The notes under the pieces were generated by a model, which ran no database searches, was not told where the DNA came from, and saw nothing but the letters and a program-made list of their open reading frames with translations. From the NCBI RefSeq assembly GCF_905404315.1, contig NC_066266.1:7447501-7511500 (forward strand): 64,000 bases of DNA, written 5' to 3'. Of the stretch, positions 48,101 through 58,019 are shown piece by piece. The position numbers were made by a program, and so were the translations under genes. Source of the stretch: Leptidea sinapis (lineage: Eukaryota; Arthropoda; Insecta; Lepidoptera; Pieridae). The number at the start of each line of letters is the position of its first letter. Within the stretch, counting starts at the first letter, position 1.

Positions 48101-51100
48101 CAACATATTCCTTATGTATACAAATTTGTAAACAAAAACTTAACAAATTATATGAATATCTGTGCAGTTGTTTTTGATTTTATCGCGAACAGACGGACGC
48201 GGCGGAAGACTTTGTTTTATAGTAATACTAGGTGATGCCCACGACTTCGTAGACCGCGTAGACAAAGGGTTTTGAAAAATAATAAGCAAGTTTGGAATTG
48301 AAGATTATCTCTTATATATATATTGATACATTATTGCTATGGCAAACTAAACCTACTATTGGTATAGTTATAGCTCATCGAAGTGAATTTCATTTTTACC
48401 CAAATCCCGCGGGAAACATGGATTTTGTCGGGAAAAAATGTAGCCTATGTCCTTTCCCAAGCTCCAGTCTATCGCTGTACCAAATTTCATCAAAATCGAT
48501 TCAGTAGCTCCGGCGTTAAAGTAAAAGTACAAACAAACTTAAATTCACATTTATAATATTAGTAGTGATGTAGTGACGAAGATTTATATATTAAAGCACT
48601 ACAAAACACTACCGGCCTTACAAATAAACTTGGTATAAAGTTATAACTAAACATAAATAAAGAATATGCAAAATGTTTACAATATCGTTGACAACACTGT
48701 CAATACAATGATAATTATTTTCCAAATGTCAAGCAACCTTGCAAATAAGCGCGGGAAACGTTATACGTCCGAATAACCCAATCATAAACAAAATGTCTAT
48801 TTGTAAACATTTTGCATTTTCTTGGTTTACGATTAGTTATAACTTTATGCCAATTTTATTTGTAAGGCCGTACCAAATCAAATACTACCAACTGGCTTGT
48901 GTTGAATGCCTCAGCTATCCATGCGCCCGCCAAACCATACGGATCTGTAGCGCCGTACAACTGGTTCCTGAACGTGTGTTTGTTCGTCTTCACACTGTAC
49001 TGCAGTATCTTCCGAACTGACTTCTCCAACTCTTCGTTCGACACTGGTTCTGATATGTCCAAGTCATTACGAAGAATTTCCTACAAAAAACATAATATTG
49101 CCTTTATTTATCACAAAATGTTGATTCTATTTCTTATTTTTAGTTCTTTATATAGATCTAATTAATCACAGACTTTACCATTGGAAATTTCCTTATCACA
49201 GGATTCCGGCTAGATTATGGGTACCACAACGGTGTCTTTTTCTGCAGTGAAGCAGTAATGTGTAAGCATTATTGTGTTTCGGTCTCAAGTGCACCGTAGC
49301 TAGTTAAATTACTAGGCAAATGAGACTTAACGCTCTTAAGCGCTCAGAATTTTTGGGTTTTTCAATAATCTTGAGCGGCGCTGCATTGTCCTTACAATGC
49401 CATTGACAGGGCGTATCAATTACCATCAGCTAAACATCCTGCTCGTCTCGTCCCTTATTTTCATTAAAAAAAAACTTATTAGCTAGTGCATTATGTACAT
49501 AATTATCACAGACACTATTTTTCCAAAGAAAACAAATTGGATAACTTTTTAAAACCTACACATTTTACCTGTATTTAGTCGTTCCTAGATCGTTTTAAGA
49601 AAATTGTCTATCATTTTGTCTGTTTGTTTGTCTCATCTCGTGTTCGAAGTTTCCGTACCTCGATGTTATAGGGATATCAAACTTTTACCGACCTACCGTC
49701 ATGAAGTATTCAAGTACCGCATATGACTATTTTGTTAGAACGAATTCTTATCTGTGACAATGTTGGATTTAATGAAATTAATGATTTGATGAAATTAATT
49801 TCCCACCATCTATCAATGTTTGCTGAGGTTGTCATCACTAGTTTTAGTACCGCAGACTCACGCTACATGGCCAACAGCGCCAAAATGGCGAATATCAAAC
49901 AGGCACAAAAGCACTTTGACAGCCGCCAGTCCAGTGGTACATAGTAGAGGTCAGTGTCATGTGGTCACATAAGCTACTATTACACGGATATTTATATAAC
50001 ACAATAAATAAAGATAAAACACGTACTTATAAGTTGGAAATCTGAACCGGATGAAACCTTCATACATATCAAGCTTATAGTGCAAATCGCTGTGGCATTA
50101 CGTACAGCTAGCCACACAAGTTGTATCGCATTCCTATTATTGTCATTCATTTTGCCACAGTGAAAAATAAAAATGGGTGGATGTGCTTATGTACCCACGC
50201 ACGCAAGCAATTGTTCTTCTTTGGCGTAATAAAAATCTTTAAAAATAAATAATTATTCCTTATGCTATTTTACGTTTGTAGAAAAAACAATATTGTAATA
50301 AAAAACGTATTAAATACAACCAATTAAAATATTATTATACCGCATAATTTAGTTAAATAACGTCTAATTGAATATCAATAAATTTATTTATATACAATTA
50401 GAGATTAGTTTTGAGGGGAAACTTCTTTAGAAACGTTGTGATTTGAAACTCGATGAAACGAAAAAGCGAGACGATAGAGAGACAAACAGGTATAGGATTT
50501 AGCTGGCGAGATAATGAGACAGACACATAAATACATACCCCCTTATTCATAATGGTCCGCTTTAATCAGCCGCTAAGGAGTGTTTTTTCTCATTCTGACT
50601 AAGGTCAATAGAAGAAGACAGAGTGAGAATTAGCAATGCTTTAAGTTACCAGACTATTATGAATAAGGGGGATAAGATTTAACGTGAGAGAAAATGAGAT
50701 ACGAAGCATTATACAGCCTGGTACCAAAAACCAGGCGATCATAGTTGAAGAAGAGATTGTCTTATGTATGACGCACCTTAATATATTATTCTTATATCAT
50801 GCGCACCACGTATTAATACATAGATACCAGGAGAACATAAATATGGTAGCGGTGACAGTAATGTCTTTCAAAGCGGCTGAAATCATGTGTCATCCTACCA
50901 ACATGTACCAGGACCTCATACGCAGTTAAGAGGTTCATGCACAATGCACATCTTAAAATTCTTATACTTGTTGGGCGTTGAATTTGTAACGTATGCAGCA
51001 ATGATGCTTGGCTGCAAACGTCCAAGCATCCGGAGCGTTGCAACAAATATAAGTTACATAGCAATGTACTGTATGTACAGTCGTCTCGATAGGAATTAGC

Positions 51101-54100
51101 ACTTCTAACACTTCCATTATTTAGATTTCAATTAGCAACTTCCATCAAGGTTGCGAGGAGTGAGTTTACGTCACCGGGTCGCGTTCATATCGTGCATGCG
51201 AATCATTAAATCAATTATCAAACATATCAGTTAAATCGATCAAAGCATTTTCCTCTTATCTTAATTGCAAGTGGAACGATCCATGTGTGATAAAATAGTA
51301 ATATAAATCATTCTGCAAGTCATTCACGCAGAACTTGTTCAAGTATTTCATGAACAGTTGAATTCTTATTATAAACTAGCTGATGCCAGCGACTTCATCC
51401 GCGTTCACACATGACTGAACTACATGTTCATAAAGTGTTATAGTGCTTAGAAAAATCGTTTTAATAACTTTATATTAAACTAGCTGACCCGGAAAACGTT
51501 GTTTTGCCATATAAAGTATAATTCACGCGATAGTTTTATAAGTAATAAAATATTGCCTATATTATAGCCTGTACATCATTTTGTTCTATTGTCAATAGTT
51601 TTTGCAGCGCACGCAAAAATAGGTTTTCGATTTTACACCTTGTGTTACAAAATAGCAATTTTATTGTGGATCCCTAATTTTGAAAAAAAAACATAGCCTT
51701 CCTCGATAAATGGACTACCCAACACTGAAAGAATTATTCAAATCGGACCAGTAGTACCAGAGATTAGCGCGTTCAAACAAACAAACAAACAAACACTGCA
51801 GCTTTATAATATTAGTATAGATGAAGAAATCGCAATTATGTTTAGCAGGACCAAATGTCTAAGGAATAAAACTTAAAAGACTATTTTATTTTATTTTTAT
51901 GAGGAGGACCAACGAGCGTACGGGTCACCTAATGTTAAGTGATGGGCGGATTATACTTCGGCGCCATATTGTAATTACAATTTTAAACTTACGCCAAATG
52001 ACTGCACGTTTCATACTAAACTAAATTTCAATTTTTACTTAGGTATTCTTGCCTCTTATTACGTAGTATTTACATCCTCTTAGTTATAAAGTATAAAGTA
52101 CCATAGAGTACGTACCTACGTGAAGAAGGAAAGGAACAGGGAAACTCATCAACTCAGCTTTTCAGCAAGCTACGCGTTATGGTTTCAACTTTGTATTTTT
52201 CTTCATTAATAAGGTCTCAAATGACTTTGAACACCGAAAAATCATTCTAGCTATAACCATTCTTCTATAAATAAATATACTTGCAATTCTTAAAAAAATT
52301 AAATATAATAATGTATTATATAATATGTCGAAAGATTGTTGTACTTTATTTTTCAAATCACATATTTTAACTTAAAAAATCAATGAATTGACCTCGGAAT
52401 ATTTCGTTTACGCGTTCGGTTAATATTGCGCCAAATAACATAATTTTTAGGTTTATTACATGCAGAGAAGAAAATTACGTCGTGTGGTTGTCTTCATTTT
52501 GTTTAGTCCTCAATTATTATTAATAAATAACTATTTTAACTTTTAAATACAACTCGTACGCTCTGGTCTCCTGCGAGCAAGGCACTGGCAGATTTTAACG
52601 CCTAAAAGGTGAGTATTGTAAAGGTTAAATGTCTGTCAATATATATGTATGTATAGCGAGTAGTGTAATGGCCGTTTCCAATATTCAGTAGATCTCTGGT
52701 TGAGGCCTACTTGAGATAAAAATCGTAACTATCTTGACCTTTCTGTCCCAATAAGCTAATCGACGGTTACTCACCTTATACGTACACGCTGTTCGTCAAT
52801 GGGACGACGTATAGCTTACCAGCGACAGAAGTATGTACGGAAAATGCAATTCACGCGTTCCAATATAAGGCGATAAGAATGACTTATCGGGTATATTGGG
52901 ACAACTTCAGATTATTGACAGCTAATTATTGACAGTAGAAGGCAGTAATTTATCTCCATCTGTAGATAGTATATTGGGAAGCACGTGCGAGTTCTAAGTG
53001 AGAATAGATGTGTTTATAACTAGCTGCAGTCCGCGACGTCGTCCGCGTGGACGTATTCAAAGCAGTAAAAATATTATGTCTGCATCTAGCGTGACAATAT
53101 GCAGCCTCGGTCGTCGTGACCTATTGTGTATCATGCAAATAAAACATACATACAGACGAAGAGACAAACTGACTAAAAAGTATTATTTATAATATAGCAC
53201 AGTTGCTGGAATTTTTCGGATATTGATCGCAAAGAGGGTCATCTTGAACAGCTGATTGTGGCAGTCATTGTAGATAGCAAATTTCCCAGAGGACGCAGTC
53301 CCACCACGTGGCCGGACCAAATACGATCTTCTCTAAACATAAACTTCCACAATGCCCCTCATGAAGCTAAGGATCGCAGCAGATGGAGGGAAATCGTACG
53401 GAAGGAATTGATGCAGCTCACTACCCTCAGGCCTCAATAAAGAGGAAAATCGACGCGAGAAATGGAGTAGTATGATTAATTAATTTATCTGCCATTGGTA
53501 AGCATAATATGTAGCCCCGAGAGGCGTGGTTTCGAGTCCCGCATCGTCCATAAATTTTGGTATGAATTAAATTTGTATGTTCCAGAAGTGTTTGTTTAAA
53601 TATAGGTAGAGGCTATGCCGAAACTACAAACGTAATGATAAACATAAATAATAATAAATCCATGATCCAACATTTTACCTATAACAGCCAAAAGTAAGGT
53701 GTATACTTTCGAGTTGTAACAATTTAAATAATTCATTTAGGTCACAAAAATGACACTTAAGAACGTCAAAAAGAAATTATTATTGAATCTACCGCTACTT
53801 CGTTGGGGTTGAGCTAATGAGAAGAAGTAGCAAAAAATTCATTGCCGCTGTTTTAAATCAAGATTTACATTTTCATCGTTTTACAAATCAATATTCGGAC
53901 GACCGACCGCCTTGCTCGGATATTTAAGAATGTACAAAACTTGAACCAAAAAAAAAACTAATAGGACTCTCTGTATTCGAACCGGGGTCTTCTGCTTTCC
54001 GGATCACCCAATGTCCCATCTTAGCTATTATAGTCTTGTATATATTGGTGAAATTGACCTTTGTATTCTAATGTTATTGTAGCTGTTTCTCATTAAAACA

Positions 54101-54539
54101 CGGATAAAACTATATTTTTTAAAATTGAAACCTAGCTAGATCGATTTCTCGCCCCCGAAAGTACTTGTATACTATATTTCATTAAAATCGTTGGAGCTGT
54201 TTCAGAGATTCAAATTACACACAACAAGAATATGTATATATATATATATATATATATATTCAGGTAATATATATACAAGAAATGCTCGTTTAAAGGTAAA
54301 AGGAATTACAATATGTATAAAGTGACGCACTAGCTGGCATTCGCAAATATGAAATCCATGAAGCGCTAACAGCCCTGAGCTTGTGTTTAATTTTGTCTCT
54401 CACTGACTTTAGGTATAATAAACAATATACCTACCTGCAATTCCTCAGGGTACTTGAAGTTCACAAGCGGAGTGTGACACGAACTTTCTTCCTCTATTAT
54501 ACCATAAACTCTCTCTAAAAAGTTACCACCACGATCCAT
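32976..54539 (-). CDS. PLP-dependent group II decarboxylase (CSAD/GADL1-like), complete 8-exon gene
   Basis: 482-aa cytosolic enzyme. Exons in transcript order: 54435-54539, 48893-49080, 44276-44498, 39500-39751, 38644-38708, 36782-36971, 35638-35871, 32976-33167; all junctions are in phase. Family marks: FRNQLYGATDPYGLAG, YTFEVAPVFTL, GIFSPGGSISMMYAL, SHYSI with His174 (stacks on PLP), MHVD with Asp256 (binds the PLP ring nitrogen), NPHKM with Lys288 (Schiff base), then a stretch ending QQDKFYDVRYDTGD close to vertebrate cysteine-sulfinate decarboxylase. The length fits that family (about 490 aa). Known members decarboxylate cysteine sulfinate, aspartate or glutamate; which substrate is used here cannot be read from sequence alone. 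An insect aspartate decarboxylase (black-type) role is a possible alternative. It is convergent with the protease gene. Confidence 0.95.
33241..34240 (-). mobile_element. Retroelement fragment with CCHC and nuclease-like C-terminal region
   Basis: Minus-strand open frame of about 330 codons in intron 7 of the decarboxylase. It has CRCGVQVDALGRHGLSC (Cys-Cys-His-Cys), then RIRRHASINEVIRRA, LEPNGVPPRWQASDGMTL and ALVWDATCVDTLAPS. The order of a CCHC motif and then a (P)D...D core resembles the restriction-like endonuclease end of R2/R4-type elements; this assignment is an inference. A frameshift near 33490 moves the last part, SYIFVPFGVETLGPWGPKAR and on, into another frame that ends near 33241. 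No RT domain is present. Confidence 0.6.
34358..34650 (-). mobile_element. SINE-A copy in decarboxylase intron 7
   Basis: Inverted; AAAATAAGGGGCGAGACGAG to AGTCTCCCACTGGTA. Confidence 0.75.
34725..35312 (+). mobile_element. LINE family C fragment with 3' tail
   Basis: Plus strand: KILTVASQYILDNVLYVHKH, RLSRICKSFIGRF, a frameshift, KRLCGKGYYN, then a 3' UTR ending with AATAAAAATATTTGAATTTG. 5' truncated. Intron 7 of the decarboxylase, opposite orientation. Confidence 0.8.
35638..35871 (-). CDS. Decarboxylase exon 7
   Basis: Acceptor atattctag, then VDAFKLWMIWKARGIEGM, PGFRLV and NVCFWYIPSFMR, all typical of the C-terminal domain. Donor AAG|gtacat, phase 0. Confidence 0.95.
36595..36690 (+). 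mobile_element. Short LINE family D remnant
   Basis: Plus strand retains CTTAAATGCCAGCAACGCTC and the GATCACTTAACACCAG stretch of the family D end. About 90 bases before the donor of decarboxylase exon 6. Confidence 0.45.
36782..36971 (-). CDS. Decarboxylase exon 6: catalytic Lys
   Basis: Acceptor atttttcag; split codon AA|T, then ANSISWNPHKMAG with Lys288, which forms the internal aldimine with PLP, and YLFQQDKFYDVRYDTGDKS. Ends CGRK|gtaaac in phase 0. Confidence 0.95.
37072..37372 (+). mobile_element. SINE-A copy in decarboxylase intron 5
   Basis: TACCAGTAGGAGGCTCTGC to TTTTCATAAAAAAAT; body slightly shortened. Confidence 0.75.
37515..37800 (+). mobile_element. SINE-B: tRNA-derived SINE
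   Basis: Pol III boxes visible: A box TAGCCGAGTGGTTAGCG and B box GGTATCGAATCCC, then a body and the 3' block GGGCAAGATAATTTGTGTAA. The tRNA-like head makes this a true tRNA-class SINE. Copies at 55262 and 3785. Confidence 0.75.
37960..38572 (+). mobile_element. LINE family C fragment, best-preserved C-terminus
   Basis: Open plus frame 37981-38364 reads ILTVASQYILDNVMYVHRHI, RVSKSFVGRCIYFYNKIPEN, KKRLCGKGYYNINDFLNDTT and a stop, then a 3' UTR with the AATATTTGAATTTGAAT tail. 5' truncated; intron 5 of the decarboxylase. Confidence 0.85.
38644..38708 (-). CDS. Decarboxylase exon 5 (65-nt micro-exon)
   Basis: Acceptor tctgttacag, then ACWGGSLLLSPKFKIKLKGI, donor AA|gtaagt in phase 2. It supplies exactly the residues missing between MHVD and NPHKM. 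The family usually has DAAWGG; here the second Ala is Cys258. Confidence 0.92.
39160..39478 (-). mobile_element. SINE-A copy beside decarboxylase exon 4
   Basis: Inverted; TTTTATGAAAATAAGGGACA to GCCTCCCACTGGTAG. Lies 21 bases inside intron 4 next to the exon 4 donor. Confidence 0.75.
39500..39751 (-). CDS. Decarboxylase exon 4: SHYS and MHVD motifs
   Basis: Acceptor attttgtag, then SHYSIMKAAHWLGFGTESV, VNVTAGTTVLGAIDDI and IWMHVD. His174 and Asp256 contact the PLP ring. Donor GAT|gtgagt in phase 0. A SINE-A copy starts only about 21 bases past this donor. Confidence 0.95.
39970..40165 (+). mobile_element. Divergent LINE C-terminus fragment
   Basis: Plus strand reads HKIAKSFKVDCVIFYNKLPN, then KSVVKNKLTSKAYYNVKDYL and NDKDSWN with a stop. 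Same protein region as family C but a different subfamily. Confidence 0.65.
40473..42293 (-). pseudogene. LINE reverse transcriptase with one in-frame stop
   Basis: RT blocks visible: GPDGLHPLFLKKC, WKRSIIVPIHKSGD, NYRGIS, VYTDYSKAFDKISH, SGVPQGSHLGPLLFNI and the YADDTKLL catalytic box. A TAG at about 40851-40853 follows the WNPQ block; the same frame then runs on as IEGIQRKFHKCIYKRFG to 40473. Otherwise remarkably intact, pointing to a fairly recent insertion. Confidence 0.88.
42211..43317 (-). pseudogene. LINE endonuclease domain
   Basis: 368 codons starting MLINLFYQNVRGLRTK. EN motifs: CISETWL, a GG(T)L-type strand, LVGDFNI (catalytic GDFN). It cuts target DNA to prime reverse transcription in such elements. 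Near 42250-42290 the frame slips by one base relative to the RT part, so the polyprotein is broken. Confidence 0.85.
44276..44498 (-). CDS. Decarboxylase exon 3: PLP phosphate-loop region
   Basis: Acceptor taattacag completes the Gln codon. YTFEVAPVFTLIELNVI, GLSNGDGIFSPGGSISMM and EMTIYTSED follow; the SPGGS turn binds the cofactor phosphate in this fold. Donor GAT|gtaagt, phase 0. Confidence 0.94.
44575..44830 (+). mobile_element. Second copy of the CCHC/nuclease-type retroelement, 3' end only
   Basis: Plus-strand relic encoding YIFVPFGVET, RRMYKVL and GNAASILGTF-like segments matching the 33241-33500 end. Several frameshifts. It stops where the hAT element begins. Confidence 0.65.
44838..45549 (+). 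mobile_element. hAT transposon, internally deleted
   Basis: TIRs TAGGGCTTCCAATATCCC and its inverse GGGATTGGAAGCCCTA; sub-terminal CCCGCAAATACCGAGATCCC-type repeats at both ends. Flanking 8-mers GTATATAC and GTACATAT differ at two positions, fitting an aged 8-bp hAT duplication. Keeps only the transposase tail. Confidence 0.8.
45062..45238 (+). pseudogene. hAT transposase C-terminal dimerisation domain
   Basis: Reads TTSLEAERAFSAAGYIASKI then SKICSSLADDSLYMCFFRKH and a stop: the TS.(x)ER.FS.AG..(I).....L..D.L motif used by hAT transposases to multimerise. The DDE core is absent. Confidence 0.8.
45869..46328. mobile_element. MITE family 3, complete copy (about 460 bp)
   Basis: Left TIR CTTAGATTAAGGATTGG, right end the inverse of CTTGGATTAAGGATTGG, with a longer imperfect match into ..CTCCAATTAGATACC. 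Copies at 21136 and 29936. Confidence 0.7.
46682..47110 (-). mobile_element. LINE family D fragment, best reading frame
   Basis: A 141-codon open minus frame reads LALRRDVASLCVFYRIYHGK, HKLGYHPHHLDVWRSSTVQF, VLPRTTKLWNEL and FPGRYDMGTF: a jockey-type RT C-terminus. Located in intron 2 of the decarboxylase. Confidence 0.8.
47265..47460. repeat. Dispersed repeat shared with 53725-53885
   Basis: Common block: GAATCTACCGCTACTTCGT, GTTGAGCTAATGAGAAGAAG and ATCAAGATTTACATTT. Looks like an inverted LINE 3' end; a short piece is also at 5055-5125. Confidence 0.6.
47713..48227 (-). mobile_element. Helitron-like element
   Basis: Minus-strand 3' end ..GTCTGTCGGGTCAGCTA. Abuts another Helitron-like copy at 48228. 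Intron 2 of the decarboxylase. Confidence 0.45.
48228..48565 (-). mobile_element. Helitron-like element
   Basis: Minus strand starts TACTAATATTATAAATGTG and ends GAAGTCGTGGGCATCACCTAG-like (CTAG). Head-to-tail with 47713-48227. Confidence 0.5.
48893..49080 (-). CDS. Decarboxylase exon 2
   Basis: Acceptor ttttttgtag, then EILRNDLDISEPVSNEEL and the family motif FRNQLYGATDPYGLAG. The donor is the weak CA|gttggt in phase 2. A better-looking donor a few bases on (TTG|gtagta) breaks the frame; the chosen site gives TSQYTFEVAPVF, which fits the family exactly. Confidence 0.9.
49183..49472 (+). mobile_element. SINE-A copy in decarboxylase intron 1
   Basis: ACCATTGGAAATTTCC head, GGCTAGATTATGGGTACCAC, to TTTTCATTAAAAAAAA. 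Ends near the acceptor side of exon 2. Confidence 0.7.
49842..49960. repeat. 120-bp repeat shared with 22138-22258
   Basis: Second copy, about 90 % alike by eye. Confidence 0.65.
50538..50671. mobile_element. MITE family 2, copy 3
   Basis: Same 134-138-bp element; ATA on both sides. Intron 1 of the decarboxylase. Confidence 0.85.
51480..51821 (-). mobile_element. Non-autonomous Helitron-like element, family A, inverted copy
   Basis: Same sequence as 1711-2056 on the minus strand, again TC...CTAG inserted between A and T. Contains a (GTTT)n run. Confidence 0.7.
51893..51945. mobile_element. Tiny LINE family D end
   Basis: Only TTTTATGAGGAGGACC, CAACGAGCGTACGGGTCACC and TAATGTTAAGTGAT remain of the shared 3' end. 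Confidence 0.4.
52669..52982. mobile_element. MITE family 1, copy 3
   Basis: Matches copy 2 through most of its length; the right terminus has decayed after ATATTGGGAA. Intron 1 of the decarboxylase gene. Confidence 0.75.
53020..53190 (-). mobile_element. Helitron-like 3' end fragment
   Basis: Plus-strand CTAGCTGCAGTCCGCGACGT, then CGTCCGCGTGG: the 3' end of this class read inverted. A second such end is at 51375-51410. Confidence 0.4.
53218..53440 (+). mobile_element. LINE-derived 3' coding remnant
   Basis: Plus frame: GRSPTTWPDQIRSSLNINFH, then NAPHEAKDRSRWREIVRKEL and a stop. The GRSPTRW...DR..WR pattern is the usual C-terminal tail of insect LINE RTs. Confidence 0.55.
53725..53885. repeat. 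Dispersed repeat shared with 47265-47460
   Basis: Second copy, same orientation, slightly shorter. Confidence 0.6.
53893..54232. repeat. Dispersed repeat shared with 3110-3460
   Basis: Second copy; ends in a (TA)n microsatellite at 54233-54260. Intron 1 of the decarboxylase. Confidence 0.7.
54233..54260. repeat. (TA)n microsatellite
   Basis: About 13 TA units, at the edge of the 53893 repeat. Confidence 0.9.
54435..54539 (-). CDS. Decarboxylase exon 1: start codon
   Basis: Reads MDRGGNFLERVYGIIEEESS and ends NFKYPEELQ in phase 0 at CAG|gtaggt. The pattern of Leu/Ile-rich helix then a YPEEL-like end matches the N-terminus of this enzyme family, so the start is likely right. Confidence 0.87.
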
Positions 54540-54559
54540 TATAAAACCTCTTTACCATA

Positions 54560-55250
54560 ATGTGTTGTTTCAAAGAATGTTGGAGCAATACTGGCTTATA
54601 ATACACCAGCGAGTAGTGACTAGTGAGTTAGTGACCAGACAGCAGACACCACTAAGTACTAACGTATTGATTACTGATGCACTTGACGTTGCGTTCTAAA
54701 TTATGGTAAAACGATCGTGTTTGTTTATCAGTGAGTACAATCGTCTACAAAAGCAAATTGTTTAAATATTTGATAGAATATAGATAGATATATTTTATTT
54801 TATAATTAATTAATTAATAGAATTTAAGAATATTTTATTCAGTTAATTTGAATTGTAATTAAATGTAATTAATGTACCTATTGACATCAATTTTATTTGT
54901 TCAATGTATTGTTGGTAAATGTTTTAAAATAATTTTATTTAAAAAAAGTTAAAATAATAATATATATGTATTGTTATTTAATTTAATCTAATTCAATTAA
55001 ATGTGAGTTAACTTTTTACGTATGACATAAATATGTGTTTTTTTATACGTCATATTTTTTTATTTTTATTGTACTAATATGCTTCTTAATTGTGAATGTT
55101 ACTTGCGCCTATAATTATTAAAGTATCACTCAACTTGTATTTTTCTCAATATTATTTTGTATGTATTAGTGTATACTTTGTAGGTGCATAAAATAAATAA
55201 ATTAAAAATATATACTTAATAGAAATATAGAATTGCGTTTTCAGAGTAAG
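54560..55250. other. Upstream region of the decarboxylase, AT-rich
   Basis: Should hold the promoter. A TCAGT initiator word occurs on the minus strand at 54673-54677 with an AT-rich tract about 25 bases further up, but neither is strong. Beyond 54770 the sequence is almost only A and T. Confidence 0.35.
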
Positions 55251-55261
55251 CATTCAGATGG

Positions 55262-55502
55262 AGGTTATTTATGATAATAATAATATTGACACACTTTTAC
55301 ACAAATTGCCTTGCCCGAAATTAAGCATAGCCTGTTCGTATTTAATACAATATACTTACTTAAACATCAAATATTTAGATCATCAATACAACAAACATAT
55401 ACAGCATAAGTATAAATGTTTGTACCTATGGGGATTCGAACCCGGGACCTCTAACTCAGTAGGCATGGTCATTAACCACTGGGCTATATGGGTCGTCTCA
55501 AT
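55262..55502 (-). mobile_element. SINE-B copy, inverted
   Basis: On the minus strand TAGCCCAGTGGTTAATGAC (A box) and GGGTTCGAATCCCC (B box), same body and tail as 37515-37800. Confidence 0.75.
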
Positions 55503-56769
55503 ACAAACACGGCCACAGTAAAGGAACGAGATAGCAATTTCAATAAATCACGTGTTTGACAAGGACAAAGGATGGCGGCATAGATTAAAAAGTCAGATAC
55601 AACATCGTAGCTATCGATTAAGCCGGACATATTATGGTACCAACCGTATAATATTACTTCAAAATGATTATTTTATAACATCGTACTTTGTTGTATCAAC
55701 TGAGAAGTAATAGTATATTATGTGAATTGTGAACTCGGAGTGCGTATGCACATAAATAAATAAATTAACTGAACAGGATGAAAGCTTCCAAACACACTCC
55801 AAAGTTATTGTATATTTTTAAAGAGCTGTCACTTGGTTATAGAAAATAAAAAAGGTAGCTTTAGACTAGACAACTGAAATAAACCATCTTTTGCAACATA
55901 TAGAAACATGTTTATTAATACGGCTACACGATTTATCGGTCTTTCATTAGGGTGAGTGTAGTGGGCTCGAGATAATGACCCATCTCTTACTGCGACAGAG
56001 CGGGGAACGCTCGGTGCGTCGGTGGTGATGACGAGCACGATATCACTGACACTATGTCACTATTCCTGTCCACGGGAGCACAAATAGTCCACTACGTGGT
56101 CATCGGCACTACGGATCTTATTGCGTGATGTGTTTAATAACACGGGTTTCCAAGTAGGTGGCAGAGCCCAACCCTTGTCTCTATTAAAAAAACTCCTACA
56201 TTGCTTACAGATTATTTTTTATGATTAAGTACGTTTAAATAGCTCTACCCATGTGTTCATTTGATGTCGCCATTGTAGTGCATACTTGACTTAGCGCCAA
56301 CTTCAAAATGTTGTACATAATATTATTTTTTTACTTTTTTACTTAATAGTAATTTCTATTCAGTTTTTCTACTGTATAAATTTTACTACATAATCTCATG
56401 AGTGAATCGCATCTGAGGCATAAATCACTGTGTAAGGTATAAAGTCATATCTGATTAATTATTCTCTATTGTTTTTTTTTCAATGACGATGCAAGTAGAA
56501 AGTTAGATTTCTCTTTTTCGCTTGTGATAATTGTAACATGCTACCCTTCTTTGACGTGTAATCGTAATGTAGTGTGCTCTTGCAATGTTAAATTATTCAT
56601 GTGTGTATTAAAAAGTTTTTCGTTGCTGAACATTATTGACGTACAAAAATTAACTAGACTCCCAATTGCCTAATATAAGGTCATCAAAGGCCGTCTCTTT
56701 CGCACATTTCGCCCGCGACGTACTTTGTTTTAGCAAGTAAAATATAATTATTTAGCAATGATTATATTA

Positions 56770-57105
56770 TATTCATAGGCATATAATAAACTGTGATAAA
56801 CATAATACTTACACCAGGAATAAAATTAAACTTTTGATGCCTACTACTTGTTCAAATCGAGTTAGTATGTCTTTCGGGGCAAAATGCTTATACAGCATGA
56901 TCCAAAAAAGAGTTCAAAACAAATGTGTTACGAAATACAAAACAATTGTTAAAAGTCGTTTATGTGTTGAAGATTACTACAACATATATGACTTTCTTAA
57001 TGATACCACATCGACAGCCCTCAGGCTATTAAATCATAAATTGTTTTATACTAAACTGTATTGTGACGAAATTTTATAAAAAAAAGGAAGAAGCCCGCCG
57101 AGTTT
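56770..57105 (+). mobile_element. LINE family C fragment
   Basis: Plus frame: NRVSMSFGAKCLYSMIQKRV, VEDYYNIYDFLNDTT, then a GAAGAAGCCCGCCGAGTTT stretch shared with the other copies. Decayed. Confidence 0.65.
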
Positions 57106-57244
57106 CATACATATTATATTTATTTATTAATTTCTTAATTTAGTTACGAACTGCCAACAGAATTATATGTGATACATTAACATTAAACAAGTCTTCGGTG
57201 CTAGGGATACACATAATTAATATGAATTTGAATACATGTATTAC

Positions 57245-57545
57245 AGAGGGCCTGACTAGAGAGCCTGGGCGTCATTGGGCGCTTCGCCGTCGAAAGTTCA
57301 CGTGAGCCGATGCGTCGGGTGTCGCACACCTGCGGAATCTGGCCACCTGGTATGCGCAGCCACCTCTTCCCGCGGGACCTTCTGCCTTGAAGAGAAGCAG
57401 TGACGATGTGCTCAATCCGCTGCCCGGCTGATCACCCCGTATTTTCTCATGAGGCTCGATCGCAAGGCCCGCTTGAGGCGACGATCTCCCACCGGTTCGA
57501 CATCGCGCCCAAATAATTTAGGCGCTCCTCGGTTTTACCTTAATA
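57245..57545. other. GC-rich island of unknown origin
   Basis: About 300 bases much richer in G+C than the surroundings (GCCTGGGCGTCATTGGGCGC and similar). No long frame or motif. Perhaps a retroelement 5' region. Confidence 0.35.
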
Positions 57546-58019
57546 TCTCATACCTAATTTGATATCCCACCTACATTATTATCACAAAGAAAAATACGGC
57601 ATCGATAGGAATCCTCCGCTTCCTAACCAGATGATCTGATCATATCCATGCCATGCGGAAGAAATTCGATGCGTGGAGCATATTCTCCTGAACATCATTC
57701 CCCAGGCGACATTAGGGCGTGCGTGAGAAGATATTCTATATATATTACAATATTGTTGCATACATTTTGTCGTGAAACTCACTCACTTGGTAACGAAAAC
57801 TGCTAGAGGACATGTACGCTTATCAGAAATCGGAGAAAAATTGGAGAGCCCAATGATAGGAACAGTGTTTCAGCTGTTAAAATTATTTTTAAAGTATTAT
57901 CAAGTTTTTTAAAGTATTGCAGTCTTCGAAACTTATTTTAGTATGTTATCGTCGTTTATTTACGTTATAACATTATATTCAAATTATGAACAAAGTCTGT
58001 CCGGGCAGCTAGTTATTAA

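Noticed and set aside
48893..48904. Alternative donor TTG|gtagta for decarboxylase exon 2
   Set aside because: Better donor score by eye but shifts the frame of exon 3; CA|gttggt restores the conserved TSQYTFEVAP.
55829..56038. 69-codon minus frame (TTDAPSVPRSVAVRDGS)
   Set aside because: Looks protein-like and is richer in G+C, but I recognise no family, splice context or neighbour exon.
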